From an uncultured Parolsenella sp. (GTDB lineage Bacteria; Actinomycetota; Coriobacteriia; Coriobacteriales; Atopobiaceae), in NCBI RefSeq assembly GCF_934660935.1, contig NZ_CAKUIH010000006.1, positions 95,879 to 159,878 of the forward strand: a DNA stretch of 64,000 nt. The letters run 5' to 3'. The first letter of the stretch is position 1. The number at the start of each line of letters is the position of its first letter. Of the stretch, positions 34,216 to 42,603 are shown one piece after another. A program made the translations under genes and the position numbers. The notes beneath the pieces were generated by a model that saw only the letters and a list, made by a program, of their open reading frames with translations, ran no database searches and was not told the origin of the DNA.

Positions 34216-34694
34216 CATTGAGGATCGGACACGGCTATGACGTCCACAAGCTCGTTGAGGGCAGGAAGCTTATCCTCTGCGGCGTCGAGATTCCCCACAA
34301 GGTGGGGCTTCTTGGCCATTCGGACGCGGATGTCGCCACGCATGCCGTAGCAGATGCCATCTTGGGTGCCACGCGCCTGGGAGACCTCGGCAAGCTATTC
34401 CCCGACACAGACCCGGCCTACGCCGGTGCCAACTCGCTCGAGCTCCTCGCCCAGGTCATGCGCCTCGCGCGTGAGCGTGGCTATGAGCTCCTGGACTGCG
34501 ACTGTACGATCGCCGCCGAGGCGCCCAAGCTTGCGCCCCATCGAGAGCAAATGCGCGCGAACCTTGCGCGGGCACTTGGCGTGGGGGTCGAGAGCGTGGG
34601 TGTGAAGGCCACCACTACCGAGCGCCTTGGGTTCGTCGGGCGCGAGGAGGGGATGGCAGCCTGGGCGGTCTGCATCATGGAAGACGCACGCTAG
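34212..34694 (+). CDS. ispF: 2-C-methyl-D-erythritol 2,4-cyclodiphosphate synthase
   Basis: A 160-residue trimeric zinc enzyme of the MEP pathway. The metal site GYDVHKL (Asp9, His11), the LGHSDADV block near 35, and the C-terminal KATTTERLGFVGREEG are all intact. It starts within the ispD stop (ATGA). The last gene of the disA-ispD-ispF unit; cysE follows after about 115 bases. Confidence 0.96.
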   Translation: MTLRIGHGYDVHKLVEGRKLILCGVEIPHKVGLLGHSDADVATHAVADAILGATRLGDLGKLFPDTDPAYAGANSLELLAQVMRLARERGYELLDCDCTIAAEAPKLAPHREQMRANLARALGVGVESVGVKATTTERLGFVGREEGMAAWAVCIMEDAR

Positions 34695-34808
34695 AGCTAC
34701 CCCTCGTTCACCCATTTGTAACCCGGCATTGTTGGCCCCGCGCTATTCTGTGGGGCCATGCTCTGGTTACGAGCGAGGGAAAGCACCCAGGCACAAGTTA
34801 GGACCAAC

Positions 34809-35540
34809 ATGTTTGATCGCATTCGCGAGGACATCGCGACCTTCAGGTCTCATGACCCGGCCGCGACCTCAACCATATCCATCCTGCTCAATTCGCCCGG
34901 CATGCGTGCCATCTGGGCGTATCGGCGCCAGCACTGGCTGTGGACTCACGGGCACAAACTCCTCGCGCGCACGCTTTCCACCTGGAGTCGCCACCGCTTC
35001 GGCGTGGAAATCCACCCGGGAGCGACCATCGGCCGCCGCTTCGTTATCGACCACGGCATGGGCATCGTCGTGGGGGAGACGACCATCATTGGCGATGATT
35101 GCCAGCTCTACCAGGGCGTGACCCTCGGAGGAACCGGCAAGGAGGGCGGCAAGCGCCACCCGACGCTTGGCAACAACGTCGTGGTGGGCGTGGGCGCGTC
35201 GGTCCTTGGCAACATCACGCTTGGCGACAATGTCAAGGTTGGCGGAGGCGCTGTCGTCGTGCGCGACGTCCCGGCCGACTGCACGGTCGTCGGAATTCCT
35301 GGTCACGTCACCACAAAGGGAGGCGTGCGCGTGCGTACCGCCGCGGGCGACCGTCTCACCTGCATTTCAATGGCTGACCAGTCTACAATTGACAAGATTA
35401 TCCGTGAACGCGAGGACGTAGAGCACCGCGAGTACCTTCCCGATCCCATCGATCGCACGGTCGACGACCTCGCCTCGAAGGTGGAGCGCCTCGAGAGGCG
35501 AATCGCCGAGCTGGAGAGCCAGCTTCAGGACAAGGAGTAG
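34809..35540 (+). CDS. cysE: Serine O-acetyltransferase
   Basis: A 243-residue left-handed beta-helix acetyltransferase making O-acetylserine for cysteine synthesis. The short bacterial form begins MFDRIREDIATFRSHDPA. Hexapeptide repeats include EIHPGATIGRRFVIDHGMG with the catalytic His in DHG, and QGVTLGGTGKEGGKRHP. The last 40 residues are a charged coiled coil (VERLERRIAELESQLQDKE) replacing the usual feedback tail. ATG 34809 fits homologues; an in-frame ATG at 34758 adds 17 poorly conserved residues. It lies 3 bases before cysS, linking cysteine synthesis with charging of tRNA-Cys. Confidence 0.92.
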   Translation: MFDRIREDIATFRSHDPAATSTISILLNSPGMRAIWAYRRQHWLWTHGHKLLARTLSTWSRHRFGVEIHPGATIGRRFVIDHGMGIVVGETTIIGDDCQLYQGVTLGGTGKEGGKRHPTLGNNVVVGVGASVLGNITLGDNVKVGGGAVVVRDVPADCTVVGIPGHVTTKGGVRVRTAAGDRLTCISMADQSTIDKIIREREDVEHREYLPDPIDRTVDDLASKVERLERRIAELESQLQDKE

Positions 35541-35543
35541 CCA

Positions 35544-37031
35544 ATGCTCGTCTATAACACCCAACTTCACAAGAAAGTCGAACTTACGCCCATCGAGCCC
35601 GGCAAGATTCGCATGTACGTCTGCGGTCCTACCGTCTATGACCAGATTCACGTCGGCAACGGCCGCACGTTCCTGGCCTTCGACGTCATCCGCCGCTACC
35701 TCATGTACAAGGGCTACCAGGTCACCTTCGCCCAGAACCTGACCGACGTGGACGACAAGATCATCAAGCGCGCCAACGAGCAGGGCCGCACTTCCGAGGA
35801 CGTCGCGAGCGAGTTCTCCGACGCCTTCATCGAGCAGATGCACCGCATGGGCGTCCTCGACCCGGATATCCGTCCTCGCGCCACGCAGGAGATCGAGGCC
35901 ATGATCGAGATGATCTCCGGCCTCATCGAGCAGGGCCACGCCTATGCGCCCGGCAACGGCGACGTCTACTTCTCTGTTCGTAGCGATCCCAGCTACGGCA
36001 CCGTGTCCGGTCGTAACATCGACGAGCTCAAGGTCGGCGCCCGCATCGAGGCCAACGAGGAGAAGGACGACCCTCTGGACTTCGCCCTCTGGAAGGCCGC
36101 CAAGCCGGGTGAGCCCATGTGGGACTCCCCGTGGGGCAAGGGTCGCCCGGGCTGGCACACCGAGTGCTCCGCGATGGTCCACCGCTACCTGGGCACCCCG
36201 ATCGACATTCACGGTGGTGGCCAGGACCTGCAGTTCCCGCACCACGAGAACGAGTACGCGCAGGCCGTGTGCTGCTGGCACGAGCCTCTGGCCAACGTGT
36301 GGATGCACTCGGGCATGCTCCTCATCAACGGCGAGAAGATGTCGAAGAGCCTCGGCAACTTCTACACGCTCAAGGAGGTCCTCGACAAGTATCCGGCGGA
36401 TGCCGTGCGCCTGCTGATGCTCCAGACCCACTACCGCTCGCCGCTCGACTTCTCCTTCGAGCGCCTCGACGGCGCCGTGGGCACGCTCGAGCGCGTGCGT
36501 GGCGCCGTTGCCAACCTCCGTTGGGCCGCGGAGAGCTCGAGCGCGAGCGGCCACGAGCTCAATGATGCGGACCGCGCCTTCGGCAAGGCCGTGGATGACG
36601 CCGCCGCCGAGTTCACCCGCCAGATGGATGACGACTTCAACACCGCCGGCGCCCTCGCCGCGCTCTTTGGCCTCGTTACGGCTTCGAACACCTACCTTGA
36701 CGAGGCCGGCGCGAACGTTGCCGGCTCCGTGGCCCTTCGTGCCTCGGACACGCTCGTCGAGCTCCTCGGCGTCCTCGGCGTCGAGTCCGTGCGCCCCTCG
36801 GCGTCCGAGCTCCCGCATGAGATCGTCGACCTTGCCCGCGAGCAGGCTGGCTATGAGGGCGACGACGCGAACGAGGCGGCGGACGCTCTCGTTGCCGCCC
36901 GCGCCGAGGCTCGTGCCGCCAAGAACTGGGGCGTTGCCGACGCCATCCGTGATGGCATCGCAGCCCTTGGCCTTGTCGTCGAAGACACGGCCGCCGGCAC
37001 GCGCATCAAGAGCGCCCAGAAGGAGGACTAG
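35544..37031 (+). CDS. cysS: Cysteinyl-tRNA synthetase
   Basis: A 495-residue class I synthetase. The HIGH motif is HVGN (36-39), zinc is bound through MYVCGPTVYD and the WHTECSAM region, and the KMSKS loop is EKMSKSLGN (264-272). The C-terminal DALR-type helical domain contains AAKNWGVADAIRDGI. Normal length. Part of a tight group cysE-cysS-rlmB (3- and 2-base gaps). Confidence 0.97.
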   Translation: MLVYNTQLHKKVELTPIEPGKIRMYVCGPTVYDQIHVGNGRTFLAFDVIRRYLMYKGYQVTFAQNLTDVDDKIIKRANEQGRTSEDVASEFSDAFIEQMHRMGVLDPDIRPRATQEIEAMIEMISGLIEQGHAYAPGNGDVYFSVRSDPSYGTVSGRNIDELKVGARIEANEEKDDPLDFALWKAAKPGEPMWDSPWGKGRPGWHTECSAMVHRYLGTPIDIHGGGQDLQFPHHENEYAQAVCCWHEPLANVWMHSGMLLINGEKMSKSLGNFYTLKEVLDKYPADAVRLLMLQTHYRSPLDFSFERLDGAVGTLERVRGAVANLRWAAESSSASGHELNDADRAFGKAVDDAAAEFTRQMDDDFNTAGALAALFGLVTASNTYLDEAGANVAGSVALRASDTLVELLGVLGVESVRPSASELPHEIVDLAREQAGYEGDDANEAADALVAARAEARAAKNWGVADAIRDGIAALGLVVEDTAAGTRIKSAQKED

Positions 37032-37033
37032 GA

Positions 37034-38137
37034 ATGGCACGTCGATCCGGCGGACGCCCCGCGTCCCGTGACAACCGCTCGGCTTCCGGTCAGCGCCAGG
37101 GCGGCCCTTCTAAGGGCCGTGGCGGGGCTGGCGGCCGTTCGACCCAGGGCGGCGGCAGGGGCCGTGGCGCCGGGGCTCGCGGAGGCGCTCCTGCGCGTTC
37201 CCAGCGCCCGCAAAAGCGCGATGCCGATACCCAGTCTGCGCAGAGTCGCCGCCCCGACCGCTCCCGCGCCGGTTCGAAGGGCGACCTCATCGAGGGCCGC
37301 CGCGCCGTTGCGGAAGCCCTCGAGCTGGGTCTGCCCGTTTCTCGCGCCTTGATCCAGAAGGACCAGGGCGGCGCCGACCAAGCGCTCGCAGACCTCGCCC
37401 GCACCTTTGAGGCCGCCGGCGTCGAGGTCGAGCGAGTCGCCAAGCCGATCCTCGATTCGCTTTCCTCGCACGGTGCCCACCAGGGCGTCATGGTCAAAGT
37501 GCGCCCCTATCGCTATGCGTCCCTGGCGGACGTCATCGCTCGGGCGGGGGAGGGCAACGCCCTCGTCATCGTCCTCGACCACGTGACGGACGAGGGCAAC
37601 TTCGGTGCCATCGTGCGCACGGCAGAGATCGTGGGAGCGGCAGGCGTCGTCATCGCGAACGCCCGTGCTGCCCGCGTTGGCGTAGGCGCCTACAAGACGA
37701 GTGCCGGCGCGGTCATGCACCTGCCCATTGCGCAGGTGCCCAACCTTGCGACGGCTCTTGACGAGCTCAAGGAGCATGGCTTCTGGGCTGGTGGTGCCAC
37801 CGAGCACGCGCATGACGTCATTTGGGATGCGCCGGTTCACGGGCGCCTTGCGCTCGTCATGGGCTCTGAGGGCTCCGGTATCTCGCGTCTCGTGCGCGAG
37901 CACTGCGACTTCGAGTTCCGTCTGCCCCAACGCGGCGTCGTCGAGTCCCTGAACGTCGCCCAGGCGACCACGGCAATCGCGTACGAGTGGCTTCGCCGCG
38001 ACATGACTCAGGCGGAGGCTGCAGGCGGAGTTGCTGGTGCCGCGGCGGGAGCTGAAACCTGTGACGCGACGGACGAAGTCGTCTTCGACGAGTCGGGCTA
38101 CTACGACCTGCCCGATACGAGCGATTTCGACTTCTAG
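37034..38137 (+). CDS. rlmB: 23S rRNA 2'-O-ribose methyltransferase of the RlmB/TrmH (SPOUT) family
   Basis: A 367-residue protein. RlmB methylates G2251 in the ribosomal P-loop. The L30e-like substrate domain starts near 83 (DLIEGRRAVAEAL) and the SPOUT knot carries motif 1 LDHVTDEGNFGAIVRTAE, motif 2 LVMGSEGSGISRLV and motif 3 ESLNVAQATTAIAYEW. The first ~80 residues are an Arg/Gly-rich disordered tail of RGG type, probably RNA-binding, and the last ~35 residues are acidic. It follows cysS, the usual order in many Gram-positives. Confidence 0.93.
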   Translation: MARRSGGRPASRDNRSASGQRQGGPSKGRGGAGGRSTQGGGRGRGAGARGGAPARSQRPQKRDADTQSAQSRRPDRSRAGSKGDLIEGRRAVAEALELGLPVSRALIQKDQGGADQALADLARTFEAAGVEVERVAKPILDSLSSHGAHQGVMVKVRPYRYASLADVIARAGEGNALVIVLDHVTDEGNFGAIVRTAEIVGAAGVVIANARAARVGVGAYKTSAGAVMHLPIAQVPNLATALDELKEHGFWAGGATEHAHDVIWDAPVHGRLALVMGSEGSGISRLVREHCDFEFRLPQRGVVESLNVAQATTAIAYEWLRRDMTQAEAAGGVAGAAAGAETCDATDEVVFDESGYYDLPDTSDFDF

Positions 38138-38146
38138 GTGGCGCAC

Positions 38147-38695
38147 GTGGCTAAGCGTTCCAAGAACGAACTTCTCGTCGTTGACGGCTACAACGTTATA
38201 TTCGGCACCCCGCGGTACAAGGAGCTCGCAGACGAGCCTGAGCCTGGCTCTCGCGATGGCGACCCCTTCGAGCGCGCTAGAGACATGCTCGTGGGTGACG
38301 TTGCCGCCTTTGCCCAGGGCCGCTACGACCCCGTCATCGTCTTTGACGCTGCCGGAAACGTGAACCCGGAACACCCTGAGCTCAGGCGTGCCGGCGTGCG
38401 CATGATCTTCTCGCCCACGGGCGTCACGGCGGATTCCGTCATCGAGAAGCTCGTGACCGATTGCCGCCGAGAGATGCGCGAGGTAACGGTTGTGACCTCA
38501 GACAATGCGATCAGGGCGACGGTCGGCGGGATTCCCGTGACTCGAATCTCGAGCTCGATGCTCGCTCACGAGATAGATACGCTCGATGCCGAGCGCGAGG
38601 TGGACGTGGCGGATCGAAGCCACGGCCGTCTTACGGTGGAGGACCGCCTCGACCCCAAGACGCTTGCGGCGCTCAACGCGCTGTTGGGGAGGTAG
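38147..38695 (+). CDS. NYN-domain (YacP-like) PIN-fold ribonuclease
   Basis: A 182-residue protein with the NYN/PIN fold: LLVVDGYNVIFG near 9-20, VIVFDAAGN near 68 and TVVTSDNAIRATV near 118, each supplying acidic metal ligands. The relative YacP (Rae1) of Bacillus is a ribosome-associated endoribonuclease, and gene order cysS-rlmB-yacP is conserved. GTG 38147 has an AGGTGG site at spacing 6; GTG 38138 is an in-frame alternative immediately after the rlmB stop. Confidence 0.85.
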   Translation: MAKRSKNELLVVDGYNVIFGTPRYKELADEPEPGSRDGDPFERARDMLVGDVAAFAQGRYDPVIVFDAAGNVNPEHPELRRAGVRMIFSPTGVTADSVIEKLVTDCRREMREVTVVTSDNAIRATVGGIPVTRISSSMLAHEIDTLDAEREVDVADRSHGRLTVEDRLDPKTLAALNALLGR

Positions 38696-38750
38696 CCGAA
38701 ACGGCTTGATTCGGCTACCATGCAAGAACGCGGCTTGTCCGCGAATGCGT

Positions 38751-38825
38751 GCCAACGTAGCTCAATGGTAGAGCCCCTGTCTTGTAAACAGGCCGTTGTA
38801 GGTTCAATTCCTATCGTTGGCTCCA
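38751..38825 (+). tRNA. tRNA-Thr (anticodon TGT)
   Basis: The acceptor GCCAACG pairs perfectly with CGTTGGC. The anticodon loop is CTTGTAA and the T-arm GTAGG-TTCAATT-CCTAT; CCA is encoded. Confidence 0.96.
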
Positions 38826-38836
38826 TGATCTGGCGA

Positions 38837-38876
38837 AGCGGGGCGACGTGCCGAGAAGGCTGTCGCCCCGCTTTTT
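38837..38876 (+). terminator. Terminator after tRNA-Thr(TGT)
   Basis: An 11-bp stem AGCGGGGCGAC (38837-38847) pairs with 38862-38872, followed by TTTT. Confidence 0.9.
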
Positions 38877-38932
38877 GTTGCTCCTAGCGAGAAGTGAAGG
38901 AAATGTGAAGGTGGGCGGCTTCCCCATTTCTG

Positions 38933-38961
38933 TTGACAATATTTTCTCAGCCTTGTAATAT
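38933..38961 (+). promoter_or_regulatory. Strong promoter for the tRNA-tuf unit
   Basis: TTGACA (38933-38938), 17-bp spacer, TAATAT (38956-38961): near-consensus housekeeping sigma promoter. It lies 50 bases before tRNA-Tyr and probably drives three tRNAs and tuf. Confidence 0.88.
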
Positions 38962-39012
38962 CTCTTCCGCTGCGAGGGGCGACGGCCCCAGACGGCGGCT
39001 TGAAAACGGTAT

Positions 39013-39096
39013 GGGGATGTGGCACAGCGGCAACTGCGGCGGACTGTAAATCCGCTCCCTCTGGGTTCCTTGGTTCGAGTCCAAGCATCCCCACCA
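39013..39096 (+). tRNA. tRNA-Tyr (anticodon GTA)
   Basis: The acceptor GGGGATG pairs with CATCCCC. The anticodon loop is CTGTAAA, there is a long variable arm (class II), and CCA is encoded. Confidence 0.96.
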
Positions 39097-39097
39097 T

Positions 39098-39173
39098 GCC
39101 CGTGTAGCTCAGTAGGTAGAGCACTTCGTTGGTAACGAAGAGGTCACCGGTTCGAATCCGGTCGCGGGCTCCA
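39098..39173 (+). tRNA. tRNA-Thr (anticodon GGT)
   Basis: The acceptor GCCCGTG pairs with CGCGGGC including one G-T pair. The anticodon loop is TTGGTAA and the T-arm CCGG-TTCGAAT-CCGG; CCA is encoded. One base separates it from tRNA-Tyr. Confidence 0.96.
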
Positions 39174-39182
39174 TTCAAGCAC

Positions 39183-39259
39183 GGCGGTGTAGCTCAGTTG
39201 GTTAGAGCACGCGGTTCATACCCGCGGCGTCACTGGTTCGAATCCAGTCACCGCTACCA
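39183..39259 (+). tRNA. tRNA-Met (anticodon CAT), elongator type
   Basis: The acceptor GGCGGTG pairs with CACCGCT with a G-T pair at 1-72. The anticodon stem-loop is CGCGG-TTCATAC-CCGCG; it lacks the three G-C pairs and 1-72 mismatch of initiator tRNA. A CAT anticodon could also be an Ile2 tRNA after lysidine modification, but the Thr-Met-tuf position favours Met. Confidence 0.9.
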
Positions 39260-39356
39260 GAGCCCTCGCGGCGTCGAGCAATCGGCGCCGCTGGACATAT
39301 TAATAGGCAAAAAGGCCGTCAAGGCCTAAAGCTAGCATCCATGAGGAGGATGGCAA

Positions 39357-40547
39357 ATGGCCAAGGAGAAGTTTGAGCGCACTAAGCCGCACGTGAACAT
39401 CGGTACGATTGGTCACGTTGACCACGGCAAGACCACGCTGACGGCTGCTATCACCAAGGTCCTCTCTGAGACCGAGGGCTGCAAGGCCGACTTCACCGCG
39501 TTCGAGAACATCGACAAGGCTCCCGAGGAGCGCGAGCGTGGCATCACCATCTCCGTCGCTCACGTCGAGTACGAGACCCAGAACCGTCACTACGCTCACG
39601 TTGACTGCCCGGGCCACGCTGACTACGTCAAGAACATGATCTCCGGTGCTGCCCAGATGGACGGCGCTATCCTGGTCATCGCCGCCACCGACGGCCCCAT
39701 GGCTCAGACCCGCGAGCACATCCTTCTCGCCCGTCAGGTCGGCGTGCCCTACATCGTCGTCTTCCTGAACAAGTGCGACATGGTCGACGATGAGGAGCTC
39801 ATCGACCTCGTCGAGATGGAGACCCGTGACCTCCTCTCCGAGTACGACTTCCCCGGCGACGATCTCCCGATCATCCGTGGCTCCGCTCTCGGCGCCCTCA
39901 ATGGCGACCCGAAGTGGATGGACTCCGTCCGCGAGCTCATGAAGGCCGTCGACGAGTACATCCCGACGCCCGCCCGTGACAACGAGAAGCCGTTCCTGAT
40001 GGCCATCGAGGACGTCATGACCATCTCCGGCCGTGGCACCGTTGCCACCGGTCGTGTCGAGCGCGGCGAGCTCAAGCTCAACGAGCCGGTCGAGATCGTC
40101 GGCATCAAGCCCACGCAGTCCTCTGTCTGCACCGGCATCGAGATGTTCCGCAAGACCATGGACTTCTGCGAGTCCGGCGACAACGTCGGCCTGCTTCTCC
40201 GCGGCATCAAGCGCGAGGACATCGAGCGCGGCCAGGTCATCTGCAAGCCTGGCACCGTTACCCCGCACTCCAAGTTCACCGCTGAGGTCTACGTTCTGAC
40301 CAAGGAGGAGGGCGGCCGTCACACCCCGTTCTTCACCAACTACCGTCCGCAGTTCTACTTCCGCACCACGGACGTCACCGGCTCCATCGTCCTCCCCGAG
40401 GGCGTCGAGATGGCTATGCCGGGCGACCACGTCACCATCGAGGCTGACCTCATCCACGGCATCGCCATGGAGGAGGGTGACCGCTTCGCTATCCGTGAGG
40501 GTGGTCACACCGTCGGCGATGGTCGTATCGCTACGATCATTGAGTAG
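39357..40547 (+). CDS. tuf: Elongation factor Tu
   Basis: A 396-residue GTPase that delivers aminoacyl-tRNA to the ribosome. G1 GHVDHGKT, G3 DCPGHAD and G4 NKCD are intact. The switch I region includes ERERGITISVAHVEYE. An AGGAGGATGG site precedes the ATG. It is detached from the str operon and instead follows three tRNA genes whose strong promoter it probably shares. A terminator follows. Confidence 0.98.
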   Translation: MAKEKFERTKPHVNIGTIGHVDHGKTTLTAAITKVLSETEGCKADFTAFENIDKAPEERERGITISVAHVEYETQNRHYAHVDCPGHADYVKNMISGAAQMDGAILVIAATDGPMAQTREHILLARQVGVPYIVVFLNKCDMVDDEELIDLVEMETRDLLSEYDFPGDDLPIIRGSALGALNGDPKWMDSVRELMKAVDEYIPTPARDNEKPFLMAIEDVMTISGRGTVATGRVERGELKLNEPVEIVGIKPTQSSVCTGIEMFRKTMDFCESGDNVGLLLRGIKREDIERGQVICKPGTVTPHSKFTAEVYVLTKEEGGRHTPFFTNYRPQFYFRTTDVTGSIVLPEGVEMAMPGDHVTIEADLIHGIAMEEGDRFAIREGGHTVGDGRIATIIE

Positions 40548-40572
40548 ATCTAGGTTTTCCTAGCAACTACTG

Positions 40573-40604
40573 GGCCCGGTGCCGCTTGGTACCGGGCCTT
40601 TTCT
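40573..40604 (+). terminator. Terminator after tuf
   Basis: The stem GCCCGGTGCC (40574-40583) pairs with GGTACCGGGC (40588-40597) around a GCTT loop, then CTTTTCTT. Confidence 0.88.
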
Positions 40605-40657
40605 TGTGAAGGTTATGTCGAGACGAGAGATCTTTCTTTCGTTACGGTCTCTTCGTA

Positions 40658-40687
40658 TTGACAAACCCAATGACACACTGGTAACAT
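40658..40687 (+). promoter_or_regulatory. Promoter upstream of rpmG
   Basis: TTGACA (40658-40663), 18-bp spacer, TAACAT (40682-40687), ending 56 bases before the rpmG start codon. Confidence 0.75.
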
Positions 40688-40743
40688 TCTCGCTCGCGCC
40701 ATGGCTGAGACAGTCTTGGCCATGACCCATCAGGAGGAAAGCA

Positions 40744-40893
40744 ATGCGTACCATGGTTACCCTCGCCTGCACTGAGTGCAAGCGCCGCAATTACACCACG
40801 GACAAGAACAAGCAGAACAATCCTGAGCGCATGGAGCTCAAGAAGTACTGCCCGTGGTGCCGCAAGCACACCCTGCACAAGGAGACCCGCTAG
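40744..40893 (+). CDS. rpmG: 50S ribosomal protein L33
   Basis: A 49-residue zinc-ribbon form of L33. Two CxxC knuckles are visible, CTEC (9-12) and CPWC (37-40), so this is the zinc-binding (C+) type. It starts MRTMVTLACTEC and ends HTLHKETR. An AGGAGG site precedes the ATG. It is followed by tRNA-Trp and secE, a conserved actinobacterial order. Confidence 0.96.
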   Translation: MRTMVTLACTECKRRNYTTDKNKQNNPERMELKKYCPWCRKHTLHKETR

Positions 40894-40908
40894 TCTCCAA
40901 CACCCCAC

Positions 40909-40984
40909 AGGCCAGTAGCTCCAATGGTAGAGCGGCGGTCTCCAAAACCGTTTGTTGTGGGTTCGAGTCCTACCTGGCCTGCCA
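40909..40984 (+). tRNA. tRNA-Trp (anticodon CCA)
   Basis: The acceptor AGGCCAG pairs with CTGGCCT. The anticodon loop is CTCCAAA; CCA is encoded. It lies 15 bases after rpmG and is probably processed from the same transcript. Confidence 0.96.
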
Positions 40985-40992
40985 GCAACCTC

Positions 40993-41023
40993 ACCGGCCT
41001 CCCATTGGGGGAGGCCGGTTTCT
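40993..41023 (+). terminator. Terminator-like hairpin between tRNA-Trp and secE
   Basis: An 11-bp stem ACCGGCCTCCC (40993-41003) pairs with 41009-41019, followed by TTCT. The short T-tract suggests partial termination, letting some transcription pass to secE-nusG. Confidence 0.7.
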
Positions 41024-41057
41024 ATGATTGTACGAAGCCCGCCCGAAGGGAATGAGC

Positions 41058-41417
41058 ATGGCCAACAAGGATCGCCAGAAGAGGAGCGTGCGCAAGGCGC
41101 GTGCCGCCGAGCGTAAGGAGCTCGAGGAGAAGCACGCCATTTCCTCGGCCAATGGCTCCAAGAAGGCAACCTCGGCGCCTGCTAAGGCTCAGGCCAAGAA
41201 GAGCGAGCCCAAGAAGGTCGGCTTCTTCGGTCGTATCAAGAATTGGTTCAAGGATGTCAAGACCGAGATGGGCCGCGTCACCTGGCCGTCCAAGTCTGAG
41301 CTCAAGAACTATTCTGTCGCGGTCATTGCCATGCTCGTCGTCTTCGGCGTCGCTGTTTGGCTTGTCGACACTGGTGTCGTCGCCGCTCTCATCGGCTTTA
41401 CCGGACTGAGGGGTTAA
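41058..41417 (+). CDS. secE: Preprotein translocase subunit SecE
   Basis: A 119-residue SecE with one C-terminal membrane helix (YSVAVIAMLVVFGVAVWLV, about 93-111) preceded by the conserved amphipathic segment WFKDVKTEMGRVTWPSKSEL. The first ~60 residues are a charged Lys/Ala-rich extension. ATG 41058 is 8 bases from GAAGGGA; ATG 41052 is an in-frame alternative that sits too close. It forms the SecYEG channel. nusG follows after 4 bases. Confidence 0.94.
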   Translation: MANKDRQKRSVRKARAAERKELEEKHAISSANGSKKATSAPAKAQAKKSEPKKVGFFGRIKNWFKDVKTEMGRVTWPSKSELKNYSVAVIAMLVVFGVAVWLVDTGVVAALIGFTGLRG

Positions 41418-41421
41418 GACT

Positions 41422-41967
41422 ATGGCGAAGCGTTGGTATGTCGTTCACACCTACTCTGGCTATGAGAACAAGGTTAAGAACGACCTTGAGCACCGCATCG
41501 AGACCTACGGCCTCGAGAACGTCGTTGTCGACATCAAGATCCCGACCGAAGAGGTCACTGAGATCAAGGACGGCGGCAAGCGTGAGACGAAGGAGAGCAA
41601 GGTCTTCCCGGGCTATGTTCTCGTTCGCATGGAGATGGACGACAATTCGTGGTCTGTCGTTCGCAACACCCCTGGCGTGACTGGTTTCGTTGGCGTTGAC
41701 GGCAAGCCTGCTCCTCTTTCTCGCGAGGAGTTCAACAAGATCATGCGCCGTAGCACGCCTCGTGCGGGTACTCCGGTGCCGCATCGCACCGCGACCAACC
41801 TTGAGCCCGGCATGACCGTCCGCGTGCTCTCTGGCCCCCTTGCTGACTTTGACGCTCAGGTCACCGAGGTCAACGCTGAGGCCGGCAAGGTCAAGGTCGT
41901 TATGATGATCTTTGGCCGCGAGACGCCCGCCGAGCTTACGCTCGACCAGGTCAGCGTCATCGCCTAA
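41422..41967 (+). CDS. nusG: Transcription termination/antitermination factor NusG
   Basis: A 181-residue RNA polymerase-associated factor. The NGN domain begins KRWYVVHTYSGYENKVKNDL and contains KVFPGYVLVRMEM; the KOW motif lies in GMTVRVLSGPLADFDAQV near 131-148. No long actinobacterial N-terminal extension is present. It is coupled to secE. Confidence 0.97.
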   Translation: MAKRWYVVHTYSGYENKVKNDLEHRIETYGLENVVVDIKIPTEEVTEIKDGGKRETKESKVFPGYVLVRMEMDDNSWSVVRNTPGVTGFVGVDGKPAPLSREEFNKIMRRSTPRAGTPVPHRTATNLEPGMTVRVLSGPLADFDAQVTEVNAEAGKVKVVMMIFGRETPAELTLDQVSVIA

Positions 41968-42068
41968 GACTGGCAATCCCGCGGGCCTCTTTCGGTGAGG
42001 AAAGCTTCTGAGGACCGCGCACTAGATAGCTCGCTTTTAACACGTTATTCAATCAGGAAGGTATGACC

Positions 42069-42497
42069 ATGGCTGAGAAGAAGGTTGTTAACCTCATCAA
42101 GCTCCAGATTCCCGCCGGCGCTGCTAACCCCGCGCCCCCGATCGGCCCGGCCCTCGGTGCCGCTCAGGTCAACATCATGCAGTTCTGCCAGGCGTTCAAC
42201 GCCGCCACGGCAGACAAGAAGGGCGACATCATCCCCGTTGAGATCAGCGTCTACGAGGATCGTTCCTTCACCTTCATCTGCAAGACCCCGCCTGCGGCTC
42301 ACCTGATCAAGAAGACCCTCGGCCTCAAGGGCGGCTCGGGCGTTCCCCAGCGTGACAAGGTCGGCCAGCTCACCCAGGAGCAGCTCACCCAGATCGCCGA
42401 GACCAAGATGCCGGATCTCAACGCCAACGACATCGAGGCTGCCAAGAAGATCATCGCTGGCACCGCTCGTTCCATGGGCGTCACCATCGCTGAGTAG
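42069..42497 (+). CDS. rplK: 50S ribosomal protein L11
   Basis: A 142-residue protein, exactly the usual length, beginning MAEKKVVNLIKLQIPAGAAN. The C-terminal rRNA-binding domain and the proline-rich NPAPPIGPALG switch are intact. L11 binds the GTPase centre of 23S rRNA and is needed for RelA activation and thiopeptide binding. ATG 42069 is 7 bases from AGGAAGG; ATG 42063 lies too close to this site. Confidence 0.96.
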   Translation: MAEKKVVNLIKLQIPAGAANPAPPIGPALGAAQVNIMQFCQAFNAATADKKGDIIPVEISVYEDRSFTFICKTPPAAHLIKKTLGLKGGSGVPQRDKVGQLTQEQLTQIAETKMPDLNANDIEAAKKIIAGTARSMGVTIAE

Positions 42498-42603
42498 CTC
42501 TTTCGCTTTGCCTCGTCCGCTCTCGGGCGAGGCTTTGCCCTGATTGGGCACCTAGGTATCCCGCCGGCGCAAGCCGGCTCAAGCGCGGTCTTGAGACCGC
42601 ACG

